DNA of 64,000 nucleotides from positions 2,170,001 to 2,234,000 of the forward strand of contig NZ_CP062948.1 of the NCBI RefSeq assembly GCF_014898175.1. Direction: 5' to 3'. Made by a program: the position numbers and the translations under genes. Position 1 is the first letter of the stretch. Every line of letters begins with the position of its first letter. This document shows positions 46,654 through 55,442 of this stretch, piece after piece. The stretch is from Bifidobacterium lemurum (GTDB taxonomy: Bacteria > Actinomycetota > Actinomycetes > Actinomycetales > Bifidobacteriaceae). The notes beneath the pieces were generated by a model. That model was not told the DNA's origin and searched no databases. It was given only the letters and a program-made list of their open reading frames with translations.

Positions 46654-46671
46654 GGAGAAACCATCATGGAA
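46630..46671 (+). repeat. 42-bp direct repeat, copy 2
   Basis: Second copy of the repeat at 45460-45501, with one mismatch, spanning the stop of 45496-46653, the ribosome site and the first codons of the next gene. Confidence 0.9.
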
Positions 46672-46950
46672 ACGCAGACAAGCCTCGCGGCCGATGAGGC
46701 ACGAACGTATGCGGACAACGTGGGCGCGATGCTCGCGACGGGCATCGTGTCCGCCACGACCGCGATCAGCGCGACATACTACGCCGCCCGCACCACCGCA
46801 CCAACCGAAACTGAAATCGAAGCGGCCGCGAAAATCTACGCGGAAGCGGAATACGGCTCTGACCTGGACGACCTACCGGTCGGAAGCAGAAAAACCTGTC
46901 TCACAACGGCCAAGAGGATGCTCGAAGCGGCGAACAAGGCGGTGAAGTGA
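46666..46950 (+). CDS. Small hypothetical protein
   Basis: A 94-residue acidic, Ala/Thr-rich protein. Residues 17-42 (DNVGAMLATGIVSATTAISATYYAA) are weakly hydrophobic; the rest is helical (EIEAAAKIYAEAEYG, CLTTAKRMLEAANKAVK). I do not recognise it. Its ribosome site AAGGAG and first codons come from the 42-bp repeat. It is followed one base later by the next gene, within the operon leading to the coupling protein. Confidence 0.55.
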   Translation: METQTSLAADEARTYADNVGAMLATGIVSATTAISATYYAARTTAPTETEIEAAAKIYAEAEYGSDLDDLPVGSRKTCLTTAKRMLEAANKAVK

Positions 46951-46951
46951 C

Positions 46952-47221
46952 ATGGGTGGAAAACACTCGCTGACCGACCTGAAGCGTCGGGCCGCGCGCG
47001 TGTCCAAGCATATAGGCGGCGAACTGCTCGTATCCAGAATCGAGACCGGTGAATACCAGATTGCGCTCTCTCCCAAAAACACCTCATCGACGCTCATATG
47101 CACGACAAACCGCGACCAAGAGGACATCTGGAAATTTCTAGGGGCTTTCGAGCTGGGCGCGGTTTTCGGCGCTGCACACAGTCCAAACGCCATCGATGAA
47201 AGGAAGGAGGTGCCGGCGTGA
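46952..47221 (+). CDS. Small hypothetical protein
   Basis: An 89-residue soluble protein with a basic N-terminus (GGKHSLTDLKRRAARVSKHIGGELL) followed by short beta strands (VSRIETGEYQIALSPKN) and FLGAFELGAVFGAAH. It is not recognised. It begins one base after the previous stop and overlaps the next gene by four bases, so translational coupling is likely. There is no separate strong ribosome site. Confidence 0.55.
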   Translation: MGGKHSLTDLKRRAARVSKHIGGELLVSRIETGEYQIALSPKNTSSTLICTTNRDQEDIWKFLGAFELGAVFGAAHSPNAIDERKEVPA

Positions 47222-47523
47222 CAGCAAGTCCGATCGAGACCGGTGTGTGGGTCAAGGGCACTCTCAGCAGGGACATCAGAACCGTGACCTACGAGGACGG
47301 CAACGAAGTCGCCTACATGTCACTGATCGTCGCGCAGCAGGCCGAAGGCAGCCTCGCCGTCAAAGCCGAAGCGCGCGGCATGGTCAAGGGCTACCTCATG
47401 GCGGCGCAAGTGCGTCAAGGCGACAAGCTCGTGCTGTTCGGAGTGCTGCGCAGCAACAAGCACGGCGACTACGTGGCCGTGCGCATCGCCTGCGCCCACA
47501 CATCCCTCGACGGAGCCGCCTGA
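47218..47523 (+). CDS. Small OB-fold (SSB-like) protein
   Basis: A 101-residue protein whose strand pattern resembles single-stranded-DNA-binding proteins: GVWVKGTLSRDIRTVTYEDGNEVAYMSLIVAQQ matches the SSB opening, and GDKLVLFGVLRSNKHGDYVAVRIA matches the later SSB strands. It lacks the acidic C-terminal tail of true SSB. A role in protecting the transferred strand would fit the neighbourhood but is an inference. AAGGAGG precedes the GTG at 47218. It shares one base with the next start. Confidence 0.6.
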   Translation: MTASPIETGVWVKGTLSRDIRTVTYEDGNEVAYMSLIVAQQAEGSLAVKAEARGMVKGYLMAAQVRQGDKLVLFGVLRSNKHGDYVAVRIACAHTSLDGAA

Positions 47524-48056
47524 TGATCCGACTCACCGATCTGCAAGGCATGACGATTCTGGCCGCAGCCGACGGACGCCAGGCGCAGCTGGTCCGCGCA
47601 GCCGACTGCCTCGACTCCACAGTGGTGGATCCGGCGACGCCGGCCGGCCGAATCATCTCAGCGATGTGCGGAGGCACGGGCATGATGGCGGCCACGCAAG
47701 GAGACCTCACCTGGCTGCTGCCAATCCGCATGCTCGACACCACACGCGACCCGATCCGCGTGATCGGAGAGGACCGGCTGCTGCCGGACAAGGCGGAAGC
47801 CATGCCAATCGAACCACCGGCACCCCAATATCCTCCTCAAGCGGAAGAGGAGGAACGGACAGCGGCGGCAACGCAGGCGGCTGAAACCGGCAGACGAATG
47901 GCATCGAAACGCCAGGTGCTCGAACTCATCCGCCAGCGCGCGGAAAACCGTGTGGCACGACAGGAAGACGCCCAGCAATCCGGCGAGGAGACCGCACGCG
48001 CGGCGGTGCGGGACCGCCGGACAAGGGACGCCATGATGATGGAAAGGAACCACTGA
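47523..48056 (+). CDS. Hypothetical protein with shared C-terminal tail
   Basis: A 177-residue protein. Residues 1-90 form a small ordered domain (LTDLQGMTILAAADGRQAQLVRAADC) that I do not recognise. A Pro/Glu-rich linker follows, then LELIRQRAENRVARQ and a charged end (VRDRRTRDAMMMERNH). The tail is the same motif seen in AbiEii and in the two larger proteins upstream. The ATG overlaps the previous stop, and the coupling protein starts inside its own stop, so it is probably made together with VirD4. Confidence 0.65.
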   Translation: MIRLTDLQGMTILAAADGRQAQLVRAADCLDSTVVDPATPAGRIISAMCGGTGMMAATQGDLTWLLPIRMLDTTRDPIRVIGEDRLLPDKAEAMPIEPPAPQYPPQAEEEERTAAATQAAETGRRMASKRQVLELIRQRAENRVARQEDAQQSGEETARAAVRDRRTRDAMMMERNH

Positions 48057-49786
48057 TGACCAGGGAACGAATACGGGCCGCATTATGCGCGATCGTCGCG
48101 GCGATGCTGCTCTTCTGGCTGGGAGACAAGATCTCCTGGCAGATCCGCACCGACCTCACCGCAGGCATGCAATGGGGAGACCTCGCTGACCGATTCTGGC
48201 TCGACCTCATGAATCCCCTGCATCTCAGTCTCGACCGCACCGACATGCTATGGGGGCTAGGCATGGTGGGCGTCGGCTGCTTCGCCTGGATGTACCACAT
48301 CACCTCGAAGCTCAACACGCGCGCCGGCGAGGAACACGGATCGGCCCGTTGGGGCAACAGAGCCGACATCATGCCGTTCGAGGCAGAGATGGCCGACGCC
48401 AACCTGCACTTCACCCAAACCGAGAGGATCGCGCTCGACACGCGCAAAACAATGCGCAACCTCAACGTGCTGCTGCTCGGATCATCCGGATCCGGCAAAA
48501 CCCGCTACTACGTCAAGCCGAACATCCTATGCGCCGACATGAACTTCTCATGCACGGACCCCAAAGGCGAACTCAAACGCGACACCGAGGAAGGGATGCG
48601 CGCGCGTGGATACGAGGTCAGCACGCTCGATCTGATCCATTTGGACCAGTCCGACGGCTTCAATCCGATGCGCTACCTCGATCCGGGTGAACCGGAACCG
48701 GCGATACTCCGCCTGGTTGACAACATCGTCACGAACACCACCGGAAATCAGAAAAACTCCGACGACTTTTGGGAAAAAGCCGAAAAAGCCCTGCTCACCG
48801 CGCTCATCGATTGGGTCTACTGGACCGAAGAAGGCGAAAGCGACGGGCCTAACGGGCGCAGGATCGACAACCGCAGCCTGAACAAAGTCACCGATATGGT
48901 CAGCCTCATGAACGCCAGCGAACAGGACGAGGATAAGGAATTCATCGTTGACGCCTACTTCGCCGAAGCCGCCATCGAGGTCGAAAACGCCGCGCTGAAC
49001 CCCGACGACTACGACGCCGAAACGAGGCGCATGCTTGACGGACTCCGCTTCGCATGCACCCAGTACAGGACCTTTCTGCAGGGCGCGGGGGAGACCAAGA
49101 AAAGCATCATCATCTCGCTCGGCGTGCGCCTGGCACCCATGCAGGTCAGCAACGTGCGCCGCATCCTGGAAACGGACGGCTTCGACCTTGACCGGCTCGA
49201 TGAAGGCAAGCGCATCATCTATCTGGAACTGTCCGACACGGATTCCACGTTCAGCTTCCTCGCCGCCATGTTCTACCAATCGCTCTTCGAGACGCTGGTG
49301 CGCAAAGCGGACATCAACGGGGGAGTGCTGAAACGCGAGGTCCATCTTATGCTGGACGAGTTCGCCAACATCGGCAAAATCCCCAACTTCGTCCGGCTCA
49401 TCGCCACCATCCGATCCAGACGCATCAGCACGAGCATCATCCTGCAGAACGACAGCCAAGGCAAAGCCCTGTACAAAGACGACTGGGAGACCATCAAGGG
49501 AAACTGCGACTCGCAGCTCTTCCTCGGAGGCAACGAACAATCCACCACAGAATACATTTCGAAACGTCTCGGCAACGAGACGATCGACGTGATCGAGACC
49601 AGCGAAAGCCGTGGCAGCTCGGGCAGCTGGACCAAAAGCGTCAGAAAAAACGAACGCGCGCTGCTCAACCCCGACGAACTCGGCCGAATCCCCACCGACA
49701 TGTGCGTGTACATGCTGCGAGGAGTCCCGCCGTTCTACTCGCGCAAACTCCATCCGGATCCAAACCGTCTCGCAGGAAAACACTGA
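48056..49786 (+). CDS. VirD4/TraG-type coupling protein
   Basis: The coupling ATPase recruits the relaxosome to the secretion channel and pumps DNA. The 576-residue protein has two N-terminal membrane helices (residues about 8-28 and 62-82), then the TraG/VirD4 core with Walker A LLLGSSGSGKTR, SCTDPKGELKRDT, Walker B HLMLDEFANIGKIPNF and the ILQNDSQ segment that follows. It has TTEYISKRLGNETIDV near the C-terminus, as in Gram-positive TcpA/PcfC-like members. It is the last gene of the rightward block and ends at a two-way terminator. Confidence 0.94.
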   Translation: MTRERIRAALCAIVAAMLLFWLGDKISWQIRTDLTAGMQWGDLADRFWLDLMNPLHLSLDRTDMLWGLGMVGVGCFAWMYHITSKLNTRAGEEHGSARWGNRADIMPFEAEMADANLHFTQTERIALDTRKTMRNLNVLLLGSSGSGKTRYYVKPNILCADMNFSCTDPKGELKRDTEEGMRARGYEVSTLDLIHLDQSDGFNPMRYLDPGEPEPAILRLVDNIVTNTTGNQKNSDDFWEKAEKALLTALIDWVYWTEEGESDGPNGRRIDNRSLNKVTDMVSLMNASEQDEDKEFIVDAYFAEAAIEVENAALNPDDYDAETRRMLDGLRFACTQYRTFLQGAGETKKSIIISLGVRLAPMQVSNVRRILETDGFDLDRLDEGKRIIYLELSDTDSTFSFLAAMFYQSLFETLVRKADINGGVLKREVHLMLDEFANIGKIPNFVRLIATIRSRRISTSIILQNDSQGKALYKDDWETIKGNCDSQLFLGGNEQSTTEYISKRLGNETIDVIETSESRGSSGSWTKSVRKNERALLNPDELGRIPTDMCVYMLRGVPPFYSRKLHPDPNRLAGKH

Positions 49787-49789
49787 GCT

Positions 49790-49812
49790 AAGGCCCGCTC
49801 ATGGCGGGCCTT
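49790..49812. terminator. Two-way terminator between convergent blocks
   Basis: AAGGCCCGC at 49790-49798 pairs with GCGGGCCTT at 49804-49812, between the coupling protein stop and the end of the leftward operon. Confidence 0.75.
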
Positions 49813-49814
49813 AC

Positions 49815-51062
49815 TCATAGGTGGTCGGGGAACAGTTCTGGATCCGAAGGCGCGGGCACCTCCCATCCGCTGCTACCACCACCGCTGCTACCACCGCTGT
49901 TGGAGCCGCCTGTGGACGCTCCACTGCCGCTGCCACCACCACTATTTCCGCCGCCTGTATAGGCGGGTGTGTAGCTGGGAGTGTAGGACTGTTGCGCTTG
50001 CGCGGCGTCCGCCGCTTCGGCGGCCTCTTCCTCGGCTTTTCGCCGGTCCTCCTCGCTCTTCTTGGCGATGGAGGCGTTCACCGCCTCCACGGCCTTTCCC
50101 AAGCTGTCCTCGGCGTCCTTGAGGTCCGTTGCATCGCTTGCATCGGCAAGCGTGGCGTCAGCGGCGTCGATCGCGTCCGACAGATCGTCTCTGACCGACC
50201 CATCGGCCACTTTACCGTCGCTATCGGCAAGCAATTGGCGTGCGGACGCCAACGCGGCGGACAAAGCGGATTCGGCCGACTCCAGTTCCTTCGCCTGCTG
50301 TGAGGCGAGCACAGAGTCGGCGGCCTTACGGATCCGCTTCGCCGCCGTCTCGGTCGATTTGGTGGCGGACGCCGCGCGACTGGCCGTATCGGTCAGGTCT
50401 GACACGGTATCGGCGTCGCACTGCCACACCGTCTTTTCCGGTTGGGTGTCCATCGCCTCGGCCAAAGCGTCCACCGTATCCGGGTCGGCCACCATGTCGG
50501 CGGTAATCGCGGCCGCGTCCTTCGCGTCGGAAACCGCCTGCTCCCAATCCTCACGAGCGGTTTCGGCATCCGCGACAGCAGAAGCGCAATCCTCGACGGC
50601 GACGCCGATCGCGTGGCGACGATACAGCGCCGCTCCTCCCACGGCCATCGACGCGACGGCGATGAGGCAAACCAGGACAATCGCCATAAGACGAACCGGC
50701 ATCCTATGCGCAGCGGTGGAAACGGCTATGTCGGGAACTTCGGAGACGTTCTGCAGCTCTTCGATCGGATCCGTCGGCAGTCCATCAGAAATCGAATCTT
50801 CGGACGGTTCGATGGGCTGATCTCCGTCATCGGCGATCAACGGTTCGTGCCGGCGTCGCGGCAGCAGCCGCCGCTGCTGCTGTTCGGGAGGTTCGGGCGG
50901 AGGTCCGGCGGCGAACGGATCCTCCTGGGCCTTCAACGCCCATGCCGTCAGTTCGGGCCATGCCGACGGGTGGTCGGCGATCTGGCCCAGATATTCCCAA
51001 TTGTCGGATTCGGCCGAGAACGCGGCCAGTTCGGTCGAATCGAGTTTCGGATTCAACCTCAC
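49815..51062 (-). CDS. Membrane-anchored coiled-coil protein with LRV-like N-terminus
   Basis: A 415-residue protein. Residues 1-50 (LDSTELAAFSAESDNWEYLGQIADHPSAWPELTAWAL) resemble variant leucine-rich repeats; residues 55-115 are disordered and cytoplasmic. One membrane helix (residues about 124-146) leads to a 200-residue extracellular helical region with two cysteines, then QAQQSYTPSY and a Gly/Ser-rich tail. The second half is paralogous to the protein at 62040-63089. It has no sortase motif. Function is unknown; its place at the end of the secretion operon suggests a part in the channel or cell contact. Start overlaps the upstream gene by four bases. Confidence 0.7.
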   Translation of the reverse strand: MRLNPKLDSTELAAFSAESDNWEYLGQIADHPSAWPELTAWALKAQEDPFAAGPPPEPPEQQQRRLLPRRRHEPLIADDGDQPIEPSEDSISDGLPTDPIEELQNVSEVPDIAVSTAAHRMPVRLMAIVLVCLIAVASMAVGGAALYRRHAIGVAVEDCASAVADAETAREDWEQAVSDAKDAAAITADMVADPDTVDALAEAMDTQPEKTVWQCDADTVSDLTDTASRAASATKSTETAAKRIRKAADSVLASQQAKELESAESALSAALASARQLLADSDGKVADGSVRDDLSDAIDAADATLADASDATDLKDAEDSLGKAVEAVNASIAKKSEEDRRKAEEEAAEAADAAQAQQSYTPSYTPAYTGGGNSGGGSGSGASTGGSNSGGSSGGGSSGWEVPAPSDPELFPDHL

Positions 51063-51448
51063 TGCTCCGCCTCCGCACCGGACGGAGACGACACGGCACC
51101 ATCCAATTCAACGACGCCCTTCGAACGCCATTCGCCATCCTCGCACACGAACGACACAGACCATGCCTCGGAACCATTCTTGACCACACACGTCGCATCC
51201 AGGCCGTCATGGCCGGAAGCGAGATAGCCTTGCGCGTCGGCCGACGCCGATCCCACCGCATCGACGGCCAAGATCGAGCACACTTCATCCAACGGCATCA
51301 CCGACAACGACTCACCCGCACTTGCGGCGCTCCCATCAGATTGCCATGTGCGGGTTTCCGACAGCCAGGCGGACACGACCAACACCGCAGCCACGAACAC
51401 GATCGCGAACGCCAGAATGACGCGATCTCGCAAACCCAGACTCCTCAT
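51059..51448 (-). CDS. Small secreted/membrane-anchored protein
   Basis: A 129-residue protein with an N-terminal membrane helix (VILAFAIVFVAAVLVVSAWL) and a small extracellular domain with three cysteines (DEVCSIL, DATCVV, VSFVCEDG). I do not recognise it. The topology would suit a small envelope component of the secretion system, but nothing in the sequence proves that. AAGGAG precedes the ATG at 51448. It is between the wall hydrolase and the coiled-coil protein and overlaps the latter by four bases. Confidence 0.6.
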   Translation of the reverse strand: MRSLGLRDRVILAFAIVFVAAVLVVSAWLSETRTWQSDGSAASAGESLSVMPLDEVCSILAVDAVGSASADAQGYLASGHDGLDATCVVKNGSEAWSVSFVCEDGEWRSKGVVELDGAVSSPSGAEAEQ

Positions 51449-51465
51449 ATCCGCTCCTTCGCTCC

Positions 51466-53094
51466 TTAATGGATGAAATCGATGCCCGACAGCGCCGCGT
51501 CAAGCTGCGTCTTGGTGAACGTGCGCACGGAGACCACGCCCAGGCCGACGGCGTTCGACTCGCTGATTTCGATGGAACCGTCCGAGTTCACCTTCTCCAC
51601 CACGGCCACATGCCCGTAATAGCCGTCAGCGCCGAGTATTCCAGCCTGGAACACGATCACATCACCGACCTTGGCGGTCTTGTCCACGCTCATGCCGGCC
51701 GCTTTCGCCTGGTCGCGCCAATCCTTCGCGTTGCCCCAACCGGGGATAGGATTGCCGATCTGGGCGCGCCGCGACGCCACCCACCAAGTGCATTGACCCC
51801 ACGGATACCGGGTGTCGCTGACGGTGCCGGTGGCCTCCATATCTGCCAGCAGATCGGTCTTCATCCGCAGCGCGGGGGAGAGCGTGCCGACGCTCATGCC
51901 GGCGGAACAACCGGAGGTGGAGAGCCGCCATCGCGTCGTCATTCCGTCGGGCTGCGACTGGTATACCGCGATCTCGTCACCGGTCTGGTCGCCGCTCTGA
52001 GCGCCGGTGATGCCGCCGGTCTCGTCATGCCGAGCGCCGATCCACTCGCCATCGCCAGCGTAGAACTCCACATGGCCGGACGATGAGACGATATCGCCTG
52101 CCTCCAGATCGGCCACGGAACCATCCCAATCGGCAGCCGTGAAACCGGCGGCCTGCAAGGGATCCCGCATCGAAGCCGTCGAGAACGGCAATAACGTATC
52201 TCCGACCTCAAACCCAGCCGCCCGCAACGCCGTCCACACGAACGAGGAGCAATCGTAATCCGGTCCGGTGCGATGGGTCTGCGAATAGCCATGCGTGTCA
52301 TCCTCGGCGGTCTCGCGCGCCCAAGCCAGATAGGATTCCACCCGCGCGTCATCACAACCGGTCTCGGTGGAACCGGCGGCCGGAATGAACAGACTCACCA
52401 ACACCACGACCACGATCGCGACCCCACCGCCGATCAAAAGCATCGGCAGCGACGCCATAGCCGTGGTGCCCGCGACAATCGCAGCCTTGACCTGGGTGAC
52501 GGCAGCGGCCGTATACCGCGCCGCAGCGGCGGCGGTCCGCGCCACGGCGCGGCCGCCATTGGCGGCCGACTTTCCGGCCGTGCGACCGGCCGTGCGACCG
52601 GCCGTGCGACCGGCCGTGCGACCGCCGCGCCGGACCGTACCATGCCCGCCCATATGCGCGGCGGCGCGCCCGCCAGTCGGCCGGACACGCGTGGACGATG
52701 CCGAACCGGTTCCTTTGAACCTGATCCGGCTCGAAGCCTTCTCGCCCGAAGACGAAGATGCGGGGGCGTCGCCGGCCTTGGCCGGCGTGGCCTTCCCCGT
52801 CTTGGTCTTTCGTCGGGTCACGGCGGGTTTCGCGTGTTTTTGGGCGAAATCCGCCGCCGCGGCATCCACCTGGTCGGCGTCGGAAACACCCTGACGGGCA
52901 TCCTCGGCGCGCGACATGGACACCAGCCCTTTGCCTCCGCTCAGGGCCTTGTGTCCGACGAAGCCCAAGCCACGCCCCGCCACAAGGGACACGCGCCGCG
53001 CCCTGCCTGCGAAATTCGCAATACGTGTCTTCGTGTGGAATTCCTTCGCGGTGGCGTGGGAGTGGTATTCGGACAACGGTCTCGCTTTGCGCAT
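51466..53094 (-). CDS. Bifunctional wall hydrolase: NlpC/P60-like plus CHAP
   Basis: A 542-residue membrane-anchored hydrolase that would open peptidoglycan for the secretion channel (VirB1-like role). A long basic, Ala/Gly/Arg-rich cytoplasmic region (about 210 residues, with a TAGR repeat) precedes one membrane helix (PMLLIGGGVAIVVVVLVSLFI). Outside are an NlpC/P60-like domain with the catalytic cysteine in DYDCSSFVWTALRAAGF and histidine in SSSGHVEFY, and a C-terminal CHAP domain with cysteine in PWGQCTWWVA and histidine in GYYGHVAVVEKV. Two cysteine peptidase domains in one chain are less common than a lytic transglycosylase plus NlpC pair. GAGGA precedes the ATG. Confidence 0.87.
   Translation of the reverse strand: MRKARPLSEYHSHATAKEFHTKTRIANFAGRARRVSLVAGRGLGFVGHKALSGGKGLVSMSRAEDARQGVSDADQVDAAAADFAQKHAKPAVTRRKTKTGKATPAKAGDAPASSSSGEKASSRIRFKGTGSASSTRVRPTGGRAAAHMGGHGTVRRGGRTAGRTAGRTAGRTAGKSAANGGRAVARTAAAAARYTAAAVTQVKAAIVAGTTAMASLPMLLIGGGVAIVVVVLVSLFIPAAGSTETGCDDARVESYLAWARETAEDDTHGYSQTHRTGPDYDCSSFVWTALRAAGFEVGDTLLPFSTASMRDPLQAAGFTAADWDGSVADLEAGDIVSSSGHVEFYAGDGEWIGARHDETGGITGAQSGDQTGDEIAVYQSQPDGMTTRWRLSTSGCSAGMSVGTLSPALRMKTDLLADMEATGTVSDTRYPWGQCTWWVASRRAQIGNPIPGWGNAKDWRDQAKAAGMSVDKTAKVGDVIVFQAGILGADGYYGHVAVVEKVNSDGSIEISESNAVGLGVVSVRTFTKTQLDAALSGIDFIH
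52574..52621 (-). repeat. Four tandem copies of a 12-bp unit
   Basis: CCGGCCGTGCGA is repeated four times without change inside the wall-hydrolase gene and encodes a TAGR repeat in its cytoplasmic region. Copy number could vary without shifting the frame. Confidence 0.9.
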
Positions 53095-53096
53095 TC

Positions 53097-55442
53097 TTAT
53101 TCCTCGCCGAACTTGGTGGAGAACAGGCGATACAGCCTGCTGGACGTGTCGATACGCCCGTCGAACGGGATGTATGATTCAGCGGACTTGAGCATGCCCT
53201 GGCCGGGCTGGACGCCGGTGAAGAACTCGCGCTGCTCATCGGACAGCTTCAGCAGCTCGCACAAGGCGGCCGCGTCGGTCGCGGTCTGGTTCATCAATAG
53301 CAGGAACGAACTGTTGGACAGCATCAGCCGCGCCTCGTCGTTCAGCAGCAACTCCTCGATGTTCTGCGTGATGCCGGTGACGCCCAATCCCCATTTGCGA
53401 CCGCGTTTGTACAGGCGCAGGAAGTAGTCGGCCGCGAACGGATTCGAGAACAGCATGTGGAACTCGTCAACCCACAGCCATGTCCTTCGTCCCTGGGCGC
53501 GGTTGCGCACCACACGATTCCAGACTTGATCCAACACGACCATCATGCCGAACGTCTTCAACTCCGCGCCCAGGCCGGACACGTCGTAGACGACCATGCG
53601 ATTGCGCACATCGACATCCGTGGGATGCGCGAAGGCGTTGAGGCTTCCGGCGGTGTAGATCTCCAACGCTTGGGCCGCCTCGTGCGCGCGTTCCTCGTCC
53701 AGGGACTCCAGCATGTCGCGCAGGTCGGCCAGGGTCGGCATCAGGAGGCGTTTGCCGTCGCGCAGGTCACGGTACAGCGTCATCAGGCATCGGTCGATCA
53801 GCGCGCGGGCCACCTTGTCCATCCCCTCATCGCCGCCGATCAGCGCGCCGATCATGTTCAACGCGGCCGCGCACTTGGAACGGATCGGGTCACCCTCGGA
53901 ATCGTCCAGCAGTTCGATGTCCAAAGCGTTGATATGGGACGGGCTTGACTCGCCTATTTCGATGCGCTCACCGCCAAGCTGCATGCACAACGGAGTGAAC
54001 TCGTGTTCGGGATCGATGACGACCAGATCATCGTCGGGACGGGTCAGAAAGATCTGCGTGATCTCGTTCTTCGCCGCCTGGCTCTTGCCGCTACCGGCCG
54101 TGCCAAGGATGAAGCCGTTGGCGTTCATGTTTTGTGCGCGATCATAGACGACCGCATTGCCGCTCCGCGCGTTCGTGCCGGCCATCACGCCACCCGCCTG
54201 GAACAGCTCCTGCGTGGTGAACGGCAATAGGATGGCCGCGCCGCTCGTCGTCAGGGTCCGCCGCATCGGCAGCGGGTTGACCCCGAGCGGCAGCACCGCG
54301 TTGAGAGCGTCGCCCTGCATGTAGGTGAGCGTGTCCGCGACGCACGATTGCGCGTCGATCACGGCGATCACATCACGCACCAGACGATCCAACCGCTCCT
54401 CGGTCTCGGCGCACACATCGATCACGACCAAAGAGGACACCAGACGCTCGCCCTGATGTTTGAGATCGTCGCGCATCTCGGCCGCCTCATCCATCGACTC
54501 GGACAAATCATGAGGCAGATAATCGTCCGGCTGATGCCTTTTCCTATTCTTCGACCGCTCGTCGGCCGCCTGCATCTCCATCTCCGCGATCTTGCGGTTC
54601 ACCAGCTTCAACCCCTCGGCCTTGCCCTCGGGAGTCAGATGCACCGACACGGTGATATCCGCCTTGATATCGGTCAGATCCGCGATCAGCTGGTCGGACA
54701 GATAATCGGGAAAATCGCTCACATACAACACCTGATGCAGCATCGACACATCGCCGTCATCAATGGTCAGACGACGCTTGTCCCGCATATCCACCGCCCA
54801 CGGACACGCGTAATCCTTCGTGCTCGCATGCCGCCGTGCGGCGAAATCATCCTCATCAAACGTGAAGCGGGTGCCCCGGCGCAGCAGCGAATGCAGCACG
54901 CGCAGCCGTTCCCGACGGTTCAGCTTCACAGCCTCGCAGCCATACAGGCTGCGCAGTTGCGATTGAACGGACAACGCCTGACGATTCAGCAAATTAATGG
55001 CCCGCTCGTGATCGGAATTGGACAGGCTGAACGTCAGGTATTTGTCCGTCACCGTGCTCTTTGACGAACCGGACAGCTGACGGCGCACGTTGCGGTTGAA
55101 ATCCTCACGCAAATCATCATGCCCGTCACCGGCCGGAGCCATCGTGATCTGGGCGCTCACCCGCTCGGGATCGAGCGTGCGGGTCATGATCGTCTCCTCG
55201 ACGCTCACCCCGTTGCCCACGGAATTAAGGATCTGACCCCAACGGTCCACGATATCCAACTGCTGATCCTGCGTCGCGATTGCGTAATTGATATCGCCAA
55301 GACGCAGCGACACACTCCAGACATCACCGCCGAGATACATCTGACCGCCCGGCAGGAGCGCGTCATAGGCCACAAGCTCCTTGACGGACCTGGGCGCGCC
55401 CTGACGGGATGCTTCTTTCTCTGACTTTTCCTTCTTACGCAT
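53097..55442 (-). CDS. VirB4-type conjugation ATPase
   Basis: VirB4 is the universal ATPase of type IV secretion channels. The 781-residue protein has an N-terminal VirB4 region (DVWSVSLRLGDIN; ADTLTYMQGDALNAVLPLG), Walker A FILGTAGSGKSQAAKNEI, Walker B RRTWLWVDEFHMLF, and the following GLGVTGITQNIEELL typical of the TraC/TraE branch in Gram-positive elements. AAGGAGG lies four bases before the ATG at 55442. The frame is open to 55556, but that would overlap most of the C-terminus of the PrgI-like gene, whose stop overlaps this start by eight bases. Confidence 0.94.
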   Translation of the reverse strand: MRKKEKSEKEASRQGAPRSVKELVAYDALLPGGQMYLGGDVWSVSLRLGDINYAIATQDQQLDIVDRWGQILNSVGNGVSVEETIMTRTLDPERVSAQITMAPAGDGHDDLREDFNRNVRRQLSGSSKSTVTDKYLTFSLSNSDHERAINLLNRQALSVQSQLRSLYGCEAVKLNRRERLRVLHSLLRRGTRFTFDEDDFAARRHASTKDYACPWAVDMRDKRRLTIDDGDVSMLHQVLYVSDFPDYLSDQLIADLTDIKADITVSVHLTPEGKAEGLKLVNRKIAEMEMQAADERSKNRKRHQPDDYLPHDLSESMDEAAEMRDDLKHQGERLVSSLVVIDVCAETEERLDRLVRDVIAVIDAQSCVADTLTYMQGDALNAVLPLGVNPLPMRRTLTTSGAAILLPFTTQELFQAGGVMAGTNARSGNAVVYDRAQNMNANGFILGTAGSGKSQAAKNEITQIFLTRPDDDLVVIDPEHEFTPLCMQLGGERIEIGESSPSHINALDIELLDDSEGDPIRSKCAAALNMIGALIGGDEGMDKVARALIDRCLMTLYRDLRDGKRLLMPTLADLRDMLESLDEERAHEAAQALEIYTAGSLNAFAHPTDVDVRNRMVVYDVSGLGAELKTFGMMVVLDQVWNRVVRNRAQGRRTWLWVDEFHMLFSNPFAADYFLRLYKRGRKWGLGVTGITQNIEELLLNDEARLMLSNSSFLLLMNQTATDAAALCELLKLSDEQREFFTGVQPGQGMLKSAESYIPFDGRIDTSSRLYRLFSTKFGEE

